Shown one piece after another: positions 8,909 through 20,884 of a stretch of 64,000 bases of DNA. Source of the stretch: CAUZSH01 sp963582935 (lineage in GTDB: Bacteria; Pseudomonadota; Gammaproteobacteria; Francisellales; Francisellaceae); NCBI GenBank assembly GCA_963582935.1, contig CAUZSH010000001.1, positions 17,227-81,226 on the forward strand. Reading direction: 5' to 3'. Position numbers and translations under genes: made by a program. The notes below the pieces were generated by a model, which made no database searches, was not told where the DNA came from, and was given only the letters and a program-made list of their open reading frames with translations. Position 1 is the first letter of the stretch; every line of letters starts with the position of its first letter.

Positions 8909-9753
8909 CTACTTTACACCAAGCTCACGTAAGCTTTCTTGAAGATAAGCATCCGCTGTTGGATATTGATCTGATAAAAACACATCTGCTTTCGCATGTA
9001 AAAAAACGGGCATTGACATCAGATCACGTTTAGCGGCCTCTCCAGTAGGATTTAAAACTCTGTGGCTTGTGGAAATATACTCTTTATTAGTCATTTCTTG
9101 TAGCATATCCCCAATATTAATCACAATAGCGCCTGAATGACAATCCACATCATGCCACTGGCCATCAATCTTAGAAAACACTTGCAAGCCCGGCTCATTT
9201 GCTACTGGTAAAATTGTGATAATATTAATATCTTCATGAGCTGCCGCTCGAATTGCACCCTCTTCTTGATACTCTGTTAATGGCGGATATTGCATAATTC
9301 TCAATAGTGTTCGATCAAAAGAAAGCATCTTAGAAAAATCCTGAGATAACCTCTCTTTAACCGCTGGATCCATATGTTCTTCTATCCAGTTCATTAATGT
9401 TTTGCCAAGCTCAAAGGCTTGCTCAAAATATATTTTAGCTTTATTTGAAACTTCTTGGGGATAACGTCCCCATGGAAAATAAAGATGGTAAAAATGCTTT
9501 AGATCTTTGACAGTTTGCCCTATTGCCATTTCTGAAAGTTCCTTTGGGAAATAACCATCTTGCTTTTCTTTACTAAAAAAATATTGTTGTGCTGCATCTG
9601 ACGCTAAAAATCACGCCACTCTTGATATAAGTCTTGGATAAGTTGATTGTCTAATGGATGCGTGTCTAAAACCGCAAATCCTGTTTCCTTTAGGGATTGC
9701 GTAAATTTTTCCGAAGCATCCTTTGCAAAAAAATCCACATGCTGAATATTCAT
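8909..9753 (-). pseudogene. 2-oxoglutarate/Fe(II) oxygenase of the isopenicillin-N-synthase type, frameshifted
   Basis: The main open frame (206 codons from 9529) lacks a natural start. Upstream, starting at ATG 9753, is a second frame, MNIQHVDFFAKDASEKF up to LYQEWRDF, which then hits TAG. Adding one T to the T5 run at 9606-9610 (A5 on the plus strand) joins the two frames through FLASDAAQQYFFSKEKQDGY into the main frame, giving about 280 residues. The downstream half keeps the Fe ligands (HED as HxD; H in STSHRVLNP) and the jelly-roll pattern of the DIOX/2OG-FeII family. The enzyme's substrate is unknown. Whether the indel is real decay or a homopolymer read error cannot be told from the window. 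Confidence 0.75.
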
Positions 9754-9827
9754 TATTACCCTATCACCATTGATCTATGATGCACCATTATAATGTATTT
9801 ATGAGATGAATTATAAAAGTTATTTTG

Positions 9828-9940
9828 AAAATTTAAGCTTATCTTAAGGTTCGACTGCTAGCCTTATAAGTGAACATGTCAAACTGACTAAGCGGCGTTA
9901 TACTTTTCTCCTTTTTTGTATATATGTCGCTTTGTACAGT
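9828..9940. repeat. 113-bp direct repeat, copy 1
   Basis: Shares about 90% identity with 10052-10164 at an exact offset of 224 bases. The core from TGAACATGTC through CTTTTCTCCTTTTTTGTAT is nearly identical in both. It lies between the oxygenase pseudogene and ligA. The rest of the intergenic stretch 9754-10166 shows no gene that I can support. Confidence 0.85.
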
Positions 9941-10051
9941 CTCTTGAATTTCCCTATTTATTCTCGCAACATTTTCTCAAATAAGTCTTACCGTGGGGCA
10001 AGTAGCTTATATCGATTACCCTTCTTTTAATTTTTAATTTCAACTAATTTA

Positions 10052-10164
10052 AAAATTTAAGTTTACCTTAAGGTTAGGTTGCTAATCTTGTAAGTGAACA
10101 TGTCAAACTGACTAAGCGGCGTTATACTTTTCTCCTTTTTTGTATACATGTCGCTTTGTACAGT
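10052..10164. repeat. 113-bp direct repeat, copy 2
   Basis: Second copy, same orientation, ending two bases before the ligA stop codon. The 111 bases between the copies are unrelated to the flanks, so this is not a simple tandem duplication of the whole region. It may be a small dispersed element or part of the ligA 3' untranslated region. Confidence 0.85.
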
Positions 10165-10166
10165 GT

Positions 10167-12275
<2,109 letters not shown>

Positions 12276-12290
12276 CTATACATAATAACA

Positions 12291-15200
12291 TCACGCAATA
12301 GAGCAAGGCTGCTGACGACAGGCTTGCACCAAATCCATCAACCCTCTATGGGCGATATTAATGGAAACAAACTTAGGTCTGTCTGCCTTCATGTCATCTA
12401 CCATACCTTCCCAGCGTGTCACCAGTTTTTTATGCTCTTTGATCCAATTAGATATTTTCACATCGGGGTATTTGGACGCAATCGGATGATTCAAAATAGA
12501 AGCCGCCATCTCACATTCAAATCGATCCATATCATCCCTTAACGCAGAAGATGTTAACATCGACCAATAAGACTCGCTCTCAATACTTGCAATATTGCTT
12601 CTAAACCAAGAAAGTGATAGCTTTTCATCTAAACGTTTGAACAAACCAATCATTTCAATTGGATCCACTTTCGCTTCTTCAGAAACGGTCACAACATCCA
12701 TCAACTCAAAGGATGCTCTCATGCTCAACACACGAAGCGCAATCTGCTGGTTTACACCAGCCTTGATCAAAGCCTTGTACTTATCCGCATAAAGAGGAAT
12801 GTCGCCATTTTTAATCATTTTTTCAGTATTCCCCAAAAGATCATTCGCTCGTTTTTTATAGAGGTCAATGATCGTTTGAATATCGACACCTGAACGATGA
12901 TGACGAAGAATCCAACGACAAATCCGTCGAATAAATCGGAAAATAAAAGACATCATTTCATTTAAAATATCCAGCGATACCTTTCCATCATGTGCTTCAA
13001 CTTTTTTCCACAAATCAAGGATACCAAATAACTCCGCAACGGTCACAAAAGCTTTCACGATCTCTGAAGCAATCGCACCTGTTTCGTCATATAATCTTTG
13101 GACAAAAATAACGCCCATATGCACTGAAATAAAATTACTAATTTGTGTTGCAATAATTTCACGTGCCAGCCTGTGATCCCGCATCAGGTCACCATACTTT
13201 TCTCGTAAACGCTCTGGAAATTCAAGTTCTAAGTAACGATAGAAATAAGGTTCGTCCGGAACGGTTGAATCTAATATACGTTCTTTTAATAAGGTCTTAT
13301 TATATGCCATCAAAACTGAAAACTCAGGGGCGGTTAAACTATCATTTGCTAAAACACGTGTCTGAAGTTCTTGATCCGAAGGCAGACATTCCATTTCTCG
13401 ATCTAATCCTATACGGCGTTCTTGCTCACGCATCAAACGGCAATATGCTTCAACGGTTGCTGAATTATCAGAGCTAAGCGCATTACTAATCGTTAAATTT
13501 TGATAAAAGTTATTACGAAGCACCAAATCTGCCACATCATCTGTCATTTCTGCCAACAACTTATTTCGCGCATGAACAGACATATCACCCTGTTCAACAG
13601 CGGCATTCAACAGAATTTTAATATTTACTTCATGATCAGAGCAATCAACCCCTGCTGAATTATCTATTGCATCTGTATTGATTGCACCACCATTTAATGC
13701 ATATTCAATACGGCCAAACTGAGTAAAGCCTAAATTTCCTCCCTCACCAACAACTTTGCATCTGAGATCTCTGCCGTCAACACGCACAGAATCATTGGCT
13801 CGATCACCCACATCTAAATCATTTTCAGACTTAGCTTTAACATAGGTGCCAATGCCACCATTCCATAATAGACCAACATCTAATGTTAAAAGTAACTTAA
13901 TCAGTTCATTTGGCTCCAAGTCATTCTCATCTGTTCCTAAAAGCATTTTGAACTCTTCACTCAATGGAATACTCTTAGCTGATCGTTCAAATATACCCCC
14001 ACCTTCTGAAATCAATGAGACATCATAATCTGTCCAAGAAGAACGAGGCATATCGAATAACCGTTTTCTTTCTTTATAAGAAGTACTCGCAACTGGGTTC
14101 GGGTCAAGGAAAATATGCATATGATTAAATGCAGCAACCAGACGAATATGTTTTGATAACAGCATGCCATTACCAAACACGTCACCCGCCATATCACCAA
14201 CCCCAACTACAGTAAAGTCTTCTGATTGGCAGTCAATATTCAACTCTCTAAAGTGGCGTTTCACCGACTCCCATGCACCTTTGGCTGTGATCCCCATTAC
14301 TTTATGATCGTAACCATTTGAGCCGCCTGATGCAAAAGCATCACCCAACCAAAAATCATACTCTTCAGCAACACCATTGGCTATGTCTGAAAAAGTAGCC
14401 GTTCCTTTATCTGCCGCAACCACCAAATATGGGTCATCCGCATCATAACAAACCACGTCAACTGGTGGTATAATTTCCCCTTGCTTAATATTATCTGTCA
14501 CATCAAGGAGTGAGCGTATAAACATTTTATAACAAGAAATGGCTTCTTCCATCACCGCATCTCGACCTTCATCGATCGGTAATTGTTTCGGCACGAAACC
14601 ACCTTTAGCGCCCAATGGCACAATAACGGCATTTTTCACTTGCTGCGCCTTCACTAACCCCAAAACTTCTGTACGATAATCCTCCCTACGATCTGACCAA
14701 CGCAACCCACCACGGGCAACTTTAGCGCCCCTTAAATGTACCCCCTCCATACGAAGAGAATGTACAAATATTTCAAACATTGGTACAGGTTTTGGTACGT
14801 CAGAAATCTTCTCTGGTTGAAGTTTAAAGCAAATATATTCCTTACCATTGCCATTGGCATCTTTCTGGAAAAAGTTCGTACGAATGGTGGCTTGTATGGT
14901 TTCAAGCATTCTTCTCAGAATTTTATCTTGGTCTAAGCTCTCTACATCTTCAAGCTGTGTGGTAATGGCATCTAAGTAAATGCTTTGCTCATGCCTACGT
15001 GCTTTTTCAGAAAAATTTGGGTTGAAGCGACTATAGAATAGATCAACAAGATTTCGGGTAATTTCAGGATACTCGATAAAAGTGTCTTGAATATAGGTTT
15101 GACTAAAACGTAATCCTATTTGTATTAAATAACGTGCATACGCACGTATAACTGCTACATCTCTCCAGCTTAATACCGCCCTTGTAATTAGGTGGTTAAA

Positions 15201-17168
15201 GCGGTCATTTTCTTCCACGCCAGACCAAATTCTAGCGAAAGCTTCTTGGAATAAAGGTTTCACCCGATCAATATTAAATTTCTCATCCACTGTAAGTAAA
15301 AAGTCAGACACCCAAATGTAACCGCCAGATTTTGGGCTAATTCTAGAAGGGTGTTCTTCAATAACATACATACCCATATTTTCTAGAATAGGTAAAACAT
15401 TGCTTAACTGAATAGAGGTGTCTTTGAGATATAACTTAAAATGCACCCGATCAAGCGGCTCTTCAAGCAATCTGAACAGTGACATACTAATTTTTTCTTG
15501 CTCAGTACGCACCGCCTCAAAATGAGAGACATCAAAAACAGCCGTATGCGCAAGATATTGATCCTTATAAGCTAAAGAAAAGCCATCACGATATTCACGG
15601 TAAAAACTACGTCCGATGTTCTCTCCATGCTCCTCTATCACATAATCTAAAAAATCATCCTCCCATTTTCTACCCGCTTCACGAATTTGGGATTCAATTT
15701 CCGCAAGATTAACAATACGAGGTTTGGAGCCAGGTGTGGTATAAACTTCAAAATCAATGCGACATAAAACAGATTCAATAAAGTTCGCTTTAAAAGTAAC
15801 TTCTGTGCCATTAAATGCATGTAAAAGGATTTTTTGAATCTTCATTCTAATATCTGAATTATAGCGCTCCCGAGGCATATAGAGCATACAAAAATAATAT
15901 CTAGAATATGTGTCTTTACGCACAAAAAGCTTCATCACATGACGCTCTTTGATATGTAACACCCCCATTGCGATTTCAAATAACTCATTATCTGTACTTA
16001 AAAACAACTCATCACGAGGATAGGTTTGGATGATATTATTCAAGGCTTTATAGGAATGTCCTTCTTCTCTAAAACCAGAACGATTCAGAACATTCGTGGC
16101 TTTCAATCTTAAAAAAGGAATTTGATGTGGGTTAGAGTGATATGCCGCTGAAGTAAATAATCCTAAAAAACGGCGCTCTCCAATAATATTCCCTTTTTTG
16201 TCATAAACAAAAATGCCCACAATATCCATGTAACCATTACGATGCACAGGAGACTGATAATCAGATTTTGCAATCGTTAATGATGCAACTTGCCCTGTTG
16301 CTGAATCTAATTTCTTGGCATATACATGATAGCCCTTGGATAGGTATTTATCGCCTAGCTTTAGCAAGCCAATGCCTGAGTTTTTGACAAAATCAAACTG
16401 TTTTTTGCCGTGAGACTCCGTTAACTCTAAATCACAACAGCCTAAAAAGATAAAATGCTTATTGCTAAGCCATTTCAAAAATGAGAGCGCTTCGGTATTT
16501 TTGCTGCAATCAGCTTTGCAACTATTTTCAATTTGAGCAACCACATTATCTAGATGCGTTTTCATTTTAGGGAAGTCTATCACCACCACTTTTATTTTTT
16601 CAAATGCTTCTAAAACTTTCTGTCTGATCTGATCCAATACCTCGTGATCGTCAATCTGCCGATCAACTTCTAGGGTAATCAATGATTCTCTCGGCTCATC
16701 CGTATTCTGCTTTTCTGCTGGAACATTTCGAGCGCTTTTGAGGGAAACAACCACCCCTTTTTCATCTCGGAGAACATAGTGTCCACCAATATGCATCATA
16801 AAATGAACATCTATATTTAAATCCGCTAAGCTCATCTGCAGTGTATCCACCATAAAGGGGTAATCATCACTCACAATTTCAATCACAGTGTGACGAGAAG
16901 TCCATCCATGCTGTTCAAAGCTAGGATTATATACTTTTACTTCTTGCGAATGGGGCTTTCGCTTATTCATAAAACGCCAAAAAGACAGAATCATTCCATA
17001 TAAATCAACTAAATTCCTCGATAGCAACTCATCCTCAGAAACCACACTAAAGTAATCTTGTGACAGAATCATTAAGTTTTCCACATCCTCTTTGGAAAAA
17101 TTCTTACTGTACCTTACTTTTAATTTTTTTAGTATCTTAGTGACTCTTTCACTCGTATGTACGCTCAT
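12291..17168 (-). CDS. NAD-specific glutamate dehydrogenase, large GDH-180 type
   Basis: Catabolic enzyme converting glutamate to 2-oxoglutarate and ammonia with NAD. At 1625 residues it matches the 180-kDa class (S-GDH180) rather than the usual 450-residue enzymes. The N-terminal half holds ACT-like regulatory segments (for example TVIEIVSDDYPFMVDTLQM near residue 85). The catalytic core around residues 815-1150 shows VARGGLRWSDRREDYRTE, then KNAVIVPLGAKGGFV near residue 855 with the catalytic lysine, and KGTATFSDIANGVA. It implies glutamate or other amino acids as a carbon source, consistent with a peptide transporter in the window. In the same strand order as ligA. Confidence 0.95.
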   Translation of the reverse strand: MSVHTSERVTKILKKLKVRYSKNFSKEDVENLMILSQDYFSVVSEDELLSRNLVDLYGMILSFWRFMNKRKPHSQEVKVYNPSFEQHGWTSRHTVIEIVSDDYPFMVDTLQMSLADLNIDVHFMMHIGGHYVLRDEKGVVVSLKSARNVPAEKQNTDEPRESLITLEVDRQIDDHEVLDQIRQKVLEAFEKIKVVVIDFPKMKTHLDNVVAQIENSCKADCSKNTEALSFLKWLSNKHFIFLGCCDLELTESHGKKQFDFVKNSGIGLLKLGDKYLSKGYHVYAKKLDSATGQVASLTIAKSDYQSPVHRNGYMDIVGIFVYDKKGNIIGERRFLGLFTSAAYHSNPHQIPFLRLKATNVLNRSGFREEGHSYKALNNIIQTYPRDELFLSTDNELFEIAMGVLHIKERHVMKLFVRKDTYSRYYFCMLYMPRERYNSDIRMKIQKILLHAFNGTEVTFKANFIESVLCRIDFEVYTTPGSKPRIVNLAEIESQIREAGRKWEDDFLDYVIEEHGENIGRSFYREYRDGFSLAYKDQYLAHTAVFDVSHFEAVRTEQEKISMSLFRLLEEPLDRVHFKLYLKDTSIQLSNVLPILENMGMYVIEEHPSRISPKSGGYIWVSDFLLTVDEKFNIDRVKPLFQEAFARIWSGVEENDRFNHLITRAVLSWRDVAVIRAYARYLIQIGLRFSQTYIQDTFIEYPEITRNLVDLFYSRFNPNFSEKARRHEQSIYLDAITTQLEDVESLDQDKILRRMLETIQATIRTNFFQKDANGNGKEYICFKLQPEKISDVPKPVPMFEIFVHSLRMEGVHLRGAKVARGGLRWSDRREDYRTEVLGLVKAQQVKNAVIVPLGAKGGFVPKQLPIDEGRDAVMEEAISCYKMFIRSLLDVTDNIKQGEIIPPVDVVCYDADDPYLVVAADKGTATFSDIANGVAEEYDFWLGDAFASGGSNGYDHKVMGITAKGAWESVKRHFRELNIDCQSEDFTVVGVGDMAGDVFGNGMLLSKHIRLVAAFNHMHIFLDPNPVASTSYKERKRLFDMPRSSWTDYDVSLISEGGGIFERSAKSIPLSEEFKMLLGTDENDLEPNELIKLLLTLDVGLLWNGGIGTYVKAKSENDLDVGDRANDSVRVDGRDLRCKVVGEGGNLGFTQFGRIEYALNGGAINTDAIDNSAGVDCSDHEVNIKILLNAAVEQGDMSVHARNKLLAEMTDDVADLVLRNNFYQNLTISNALSSDNSATVEAYCRLMREQERRIGLDREMECLPSDQELQTRVLANDSLTAPEFSVLMAYNKTLLKERILDSTVPDEPYFYRYLELEFPERLREKYGDLMRDHRLAREIIATQISNFISVHMGVIFVQRLYDETGAIASEIVKAFVTVAELFGILDLWKKVEAHDGKVSLDILNEMMSFIFRFIRRICRWILRHHRSGVDIQTIIDLYKKRANDLLGNTEKMIKNGDIPLYADKYKALIKAGVNQQIALRVLSMRASFELMDVVTVSEEAKVDPIEMIGLFKRLDEKLSLSWFRSNIASIESESYWSMLTSSALRDDMDRFECEMAASILNHPIASKYPDVKISNWIKEHKKLVTRWEGMVDDMKADRPKFVSINIAHRGLMDLVQACRQQPCSIA

Positions 17169-17302
17169 TATTCATCCTCTAATCCATGAACATTTTCGAC
17201 GCTAATAATAACGGTTTACCTTGCTTACGAGCAAGCGTCTTGTTCGTTTATTTTTTGCTCTTATTTCGCTTAAACCTATACAGTATAGCTCAAAAAGCAA
17301 CC

Positions 17303-18085
17303 TTATAGAAAACAAGGTCCTAGATCTGCATTGGGTAAGGCATATTTTTCTGGATAATCCACGGCAATCAGGTAAAGCCCATCAGGCACTGCCGTTGGAC
17401 TTGCTTGATTGCGATCCTTTAATGAAAGCAAGGACTTTACCCAGACTGGAGGCTTTCGTTCAAGCCCTATATCGATCAAAGTCCCGATGATATTCCGCAC
17501 CATATGATATAAAAAAGCATTCCCTTTTATTTCAAAAACAATAAATTTCCCTTCCTTGGTAACTCTAGCTCCCATGATATTTCTCATGGGCGTTGTGGAT
17601 TGACAGTTTGCTGCTCGAAAAGAAGTAAAGTCCCGCTCACCCAAAAGGTACTGCGCCGCATCATTCATTTGCGTTACATTCAACCTTTGCTTCATCCAAG
17701 TAACACGGTTTCTCAAAATACTGGTCGTAACACTTCTGGTGTAAATAACATAACGGTAAGTGCGTGATTCTGCCGAAAATCTAGCATGAAAAGTTTCATC
17801 CACCTCAACAATCCAGATGATACGAATATCTTCTGGCAAGTTCGCATTTGTCCCTAATAGCCAGCTTTTTATCGTTCTGGGGCTTGCAGAATCAAAATGA
17901 ATGATTTGGGACGTGGCGTGCACCCCAGCATCCGTTCTACCGGCACATTGCACTTCAACAAGATGATTCGCGACGGTTGAAATTGCCTGTTCGACACAAC
18001 CTTGTACTGTCTTCACATCCCCTTGTCTTTGCCAACCAGAATAAGGAGTTCCTAAATACTCTACTTGTGCCGCATATCTTTTCAT
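17303..18085 (-). CDS. truA: tRNA pseudouridine(38-40) synthase
   Basis: Modifies U38-U40 in the anticodon arm of tRNAs. It is 260 residues, the usual length. Catalytic Asp52 lies in CAGRTDAGVHA, and the N-terminal VEYLGTPYSGWQRQ and the later FLYHMVRNIIGTL stretch are family hallmarks. The gene lies 17 bases downstream of the damaged pilin on the same strand. In many gammaproteobacteria truA follows fimV; fimV is not here, but the pilin neighbour keeps a pilus context. Confidence 0.95.
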   Translation of the reverse strand: MKRYAAQVEYLGTPYSGWQRQGDVKTVQGCVEQAISTVANHLVEVQCAGRTDAGVHATSQIIHFDSASPRTIKSWLLGTNANLPEDIRIIWIVEVDETFHARFSAESRTYRYVIYTRSVTTSILRNRVTWMKQRLNVTQMNDAAQYLLGERDFTSFRAANCQSTTPMRNIMGARVTKEGKFIVFEIKGNAFLYHMVRNIIGTLIDIGLERKPPVWVKSLLSLKDRNQASPTAVPDGLYLIAVDYPEKYALPNADLGPCFL

Positions 18086-18102
18086 TTTTATCCTAATCTA
18101 GT

Positions 18103-18652
18103 TTAATACTGCCTAAAGGATTCTCTTAAAAATAATCGAGGTATGGACAAAGGCATCGTCACCTCGCCATCATTGTATTGAATCACTTCGTTTTCACTTA
18201 AGAAGTCGGCTTTAATATTGAATAAGGTGCCTTTATTTTCGTCTTCCTCTTTCGTCAATTGAGCCGTAGACAACTTTACTCCTGATTTAATTTCAACTGC
18301 CGTTATTAACCCCTTATCATCCAACACCCAAAGCACTCCAACATCCACTAAAACTTGTTTTATATTTTGAGAAAATGATACAATTTCCATCTCTTTCAAC
18401 TTAAATTGGTCATGGTTAACATGGAGATAAAGGGAATGATTTTTTTCTTGCTGCAATAACAATATATTACCCCCCACATGGTTTTCTTGAATCACAATAG
18501 GCGCTTCAATCAATGCTTCAGCGCTTTCACCCAACTTGAACATTTCTGCCTTACGCCAATGTGTATATAATTTCTCAGAAATATCCACCCACCATTAAAA
18601 TAACAAGGGCGACGAGTGCTTCTATTAGTGAAATGCCTTGATGTTTAGGCAT
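18103..18652 (-). pseudogene. Type IV minor pilin or pseudopilin, frameshifted after the signal helix
   Basis: From ATG 18652 a short leader MPKHQG is followed by ISLIEALVALVIL, a textbook class III prepilin signal: glycine at -1, glutamate at +5 and a hydrophobic helix. The frame then ends at TGA after MVGGYF. Removing one A from the A4 tract by 18597-18600 would continue into WWVDISEKLYTHWRKAE, which opens a 161-codon frame ending at 18103 with beta-rich, pilin-like content. That downstream frame otherwise has only a GTG start without a ribosome site. Likely function before damage: a minor pilin processed by the PilD encoded at 32069. A read error is the main alternative. Confidence 0.65.
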
Positions 18653-18663
18653 ATAAAAAATAC

Positions 18664-18921
18664 TTATATTTTATCTTTAAAAAAATCGATATAAGCCTGC
18701 ATCGCGTCTTCTTCTGACATCCCTTTACAACGCTCCCAAGCCATATATTTAGCCCGTGCCACAAAGTTTGCCATGCCCGGTTTTTCACCTGCCACATCGC
18801 CTTCATTGATTTGTTTAAACCATGCATACATTTTAAGCTTATCTTGTTGTGAAGGGCGATAGGTCATCTCCGCACTTTCAATTTCTGCTAATATTTCTTC
18901 ATATTGTTCTTTTACAGCCAT
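18664..18921 (-). CDS. Acyl-CoA-binding protein
   Basis: A small (85-residue) four-helix ACBP that binds long-chain acyl-CoA in the cytosol. The family signature is clear: YRPSQQDKLKMYAWFKQ, then GKP-like GEKPGM, then RAKYMAWERCKGMSEEDA, containing the tyrosine and lysine residues that contact CoA. A TTG-initiated extension is open to 18933, but a TTGGAG ribosome site six bases before the ATG at 18921 decides the start. ACBPs are patchily distributed in bacteria. The gene follows the phosphorylase-esterase fusion by 34 bases on the same strand, so the two may be one transcription unit with a lipid-related role (inference). Confidence 0.92.
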   Translation of the reverse strand: MAVKEQYEEILAEIESAEMTYRPSQQDKLKMYAWFKQINEGDVAGEKPGMANFVARAKYMAWERCKGMSEEDAMQAYIDFFKDKI

Positions 18922-18955
18922 TTTTTTCTCCAAGTAGTGATTGTTGACAATAATT

Positions 18956-20785
18956 TTATAGCGGTTTCAAAAATCCAGCAACCCTATCATAAAGGATATG
19001 CACCTCCTCTGGCACGAGCTTGCCAAAATTCAAAAAGGCATGGATCATATTATCAAAATGATAATGACTAACAACAACTCCTTTCTCCGTTAAGGCTTCG
19101 GCATAAGCAATTCCCTCATCTCGTAAAGGATCAAACCCTGCTGTCATGATAAATGTCGCGGGTAACTTATCTAAATCGTTTGAAAAAAGTGGTGACACAC
19201 TGGGATCTTTAAAATCCATCCCTTTCGGTAAAAATTGATCTCGACACCATTCAACCTTATCTGCATCCAGTAAATACCCTTGAGAAAACAGCTCCATCGA
19301 TTCATAATCATGGGTAAAGTCCACTGTCGGATATAGCAAAACTTGCGCCGCAATCGTGACATCTGAATCATTAACCGCTCTTAATGTTGCAAGTGCCGCA
19401 TAATTTGCACCTGAGCTATCTCCCATTACCACCAACTTTTCAGCCGTTGCTTTCAAGTCTTTTGCATTATGATAAGTCCATTTCAGCACCTCATAGGCAT
19501 CGTCTAGCCCATCTGGGCAAGGATGCTCAGGCGCAAGTCGATAGTCCACAGAGATTACCACACGCTGGCAAGCAATTGCTAGCTCTCGGCATGGCACATC
19601 AAAGGAATCTAGTGTTCCAGAAACAAAACCACCACCATGCACATATACCATGATGGGCAAAATCATGGAAGGATCTGGATGATATAACCGAAGATGAATG
19701 TCCCGACCATTTACTTTGATTGAAAATTCTTTAACACTCGCCACATCAATGGGGTCTTCTGCATAGTAATTAAGAGATGTTGCACTTTTGCGCACCGACT
19801 CAAGCGTTTCAACACCTGACGTGGATTTATACTTGTTAATGAAGCCCAAGAAGTCTTGGAGTTTCTTAGGAATGGGTTGATTTCCTTTGTAAAAACTAAT
19901 CTGCGGTTTTGGCTTATCTGTGCCAACCTTTCTAGCTTGTGGCGCTTGCCGAACAATCACATTCACCCATGCCTTTTGGTCTGCTGAAAGCATTTCTGGC
20001 AATAGGTTTAAGGAAGCACTCAAGCTATTTCTAACCCTTGAAACTTCAGCATATTCTTTTAAGTCACTCAAAATCCATTCACAAATAGACAGTGCCTTAG
20101 CGTGGTTTTCATGTCGAATTTCAATCACACAATCAACATTGGGTGTTTTGAGATCCCAAGGCACGTAATCCACAATAAAATTACAGGGCAAGTAATGTAA
20201 ACCCGCTTCTCTTGCCAAAGAATATTCAGGATAAGCCGTCATTCCCATCACGCTTCCACCCATATTTTGAAAGCATTTCGCATCCGCCATGGTTGGAAAC
20301 TGAGGACCTTCTACACAAACATATATTTGTGAAAAATGTATTTTAAAATCAAACTTACTTTTCTTTGACTTTAAAATTTCCGCTGCTTTCTCACAAATGG
20401 GGTGGGTCAGTGAAACATAGCCTTGCAAATTATCATCACAAAAAGTCGCATTTCTAGAGGTTTTTGTCCGATCAATATATTGGTAAGGTACCACCATATC
20501 ACCCGGTTTAAAATCTTCGTTCAGGCTGCGAACAGATGACAGCGCTAAAATAGACGTCGCACCATGTTTTTTAAGTGCGTAAATATTCGCTCGGTAATTT
20601 ATTTTTGAAAGCAATAAATGTTGCTCTCGACCAGTACGGCACAAGAAAAGTGCCTCATGCCCATTTACTTTGACTCTTTGTAGTCCATCAGAACAAAGTC
20701 CAAAGGGAGTCTCTCTTGGTAAATCTTCTATTACCTCAAATTCGTCAAAGGATTCAAACCCACTACTACCGATTATTGCCCACAT
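18956..20785 (-). CDS. Fused methylthioadenosine/purine phosphorylase-like domain and HSL-type alpha/beta-hydrolase
   Basis: A single 609-residue frame with two domains. Residues 1-240 resemble PNP/MTAP family 2: MWAIIGSSGF phosphate loop, SKINYRANIYALKKHGA, PGDMVVPYQYIDRT, VEGPQFPTMAD and MGMTAYPEYSLAREAG. Some MTAP positions differ: TGREQH replaces HGRQH, LSSVRSL replaces the TTACGSL type, and VDYVPW replaces TDYDCW, so the nucleoside substrate may differ. Residues about 330-609 are a hormone-sensitive-lipase-type esterase with HGGG (383-386), nucleophile Ser457 in GDSSG, Asp552 and His582. Between them is a linker of about 90 residues with no recognised domain. There is no sign of a frameshift or lost stop. 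The joint function is unknown. Confidence 0.85.
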   Translation of the reverse strand: MWAIIGSSGFESFDEFEVIEDLPRETPFGLCSDGLQRVKVNGHEALFLCRTGREQHLLLSKINYRANIYALKKHGATSILALSSVRSLNEDFKPGDMVVPYQYIDRTKTSRNATFCDDNLQGYVSLTHPICEKAAEILKSKKSKFDFKIHFSQIYVCVEGPQFPTMADAKCFQNMGGSVMGMTAYPEYSLAREAGLHYLPCNFIVDYVPWDLKTPNVDCVIEIRHENHAKALSICEWILSDLKEYAEVSRVRNSLSASLNLLPEMLSADQKAWVNVIVRQAPQARKVGTDKPKPQISFYKGNQPIPKKLQDFLGFINKYKSTSGVETLESVRKSATSLNYYAEDPIDVASVKEFSIKVNGRDIHLRLYHPDPSMILPIMVYVHGGGFVSGTLDSFDVPCRELAIACQRVVISVDYRLAPEHPCPDGLDDAYEVLKWTYHNAKDLKATAEKLVVMGDSSGANYAALATLRAVNDSDVTIAAQVLLYPTVDFTHDYESMELFSQGYLLDADKVEWCRDQFLPKGMDFKDPSVSPLFSNDLDKLPATFIMTAGFDPLRDEGIAYAEALTEKGVVVSHYHFDNMIHAFLNFGKLVPEEVHILYDRVAGFLKPL

Positions 20786-20884
20786 AAAAATTCCAGAGTA
20801 TCATCACAAGCTTTTGTAATTAAAGCCCCTTTGGTGTGTCAATGCAAGCTGTAAATTGGGCATTATTAAAAAATATGTATCTGC

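Noticed and set aside
17220..17235. Hairpin CTTGCT-TACG-AGCAAG as an RNA element
   Set aside because: A six-base stem alone upstream of gdhB, with no T-run or conserved context, is too weak.
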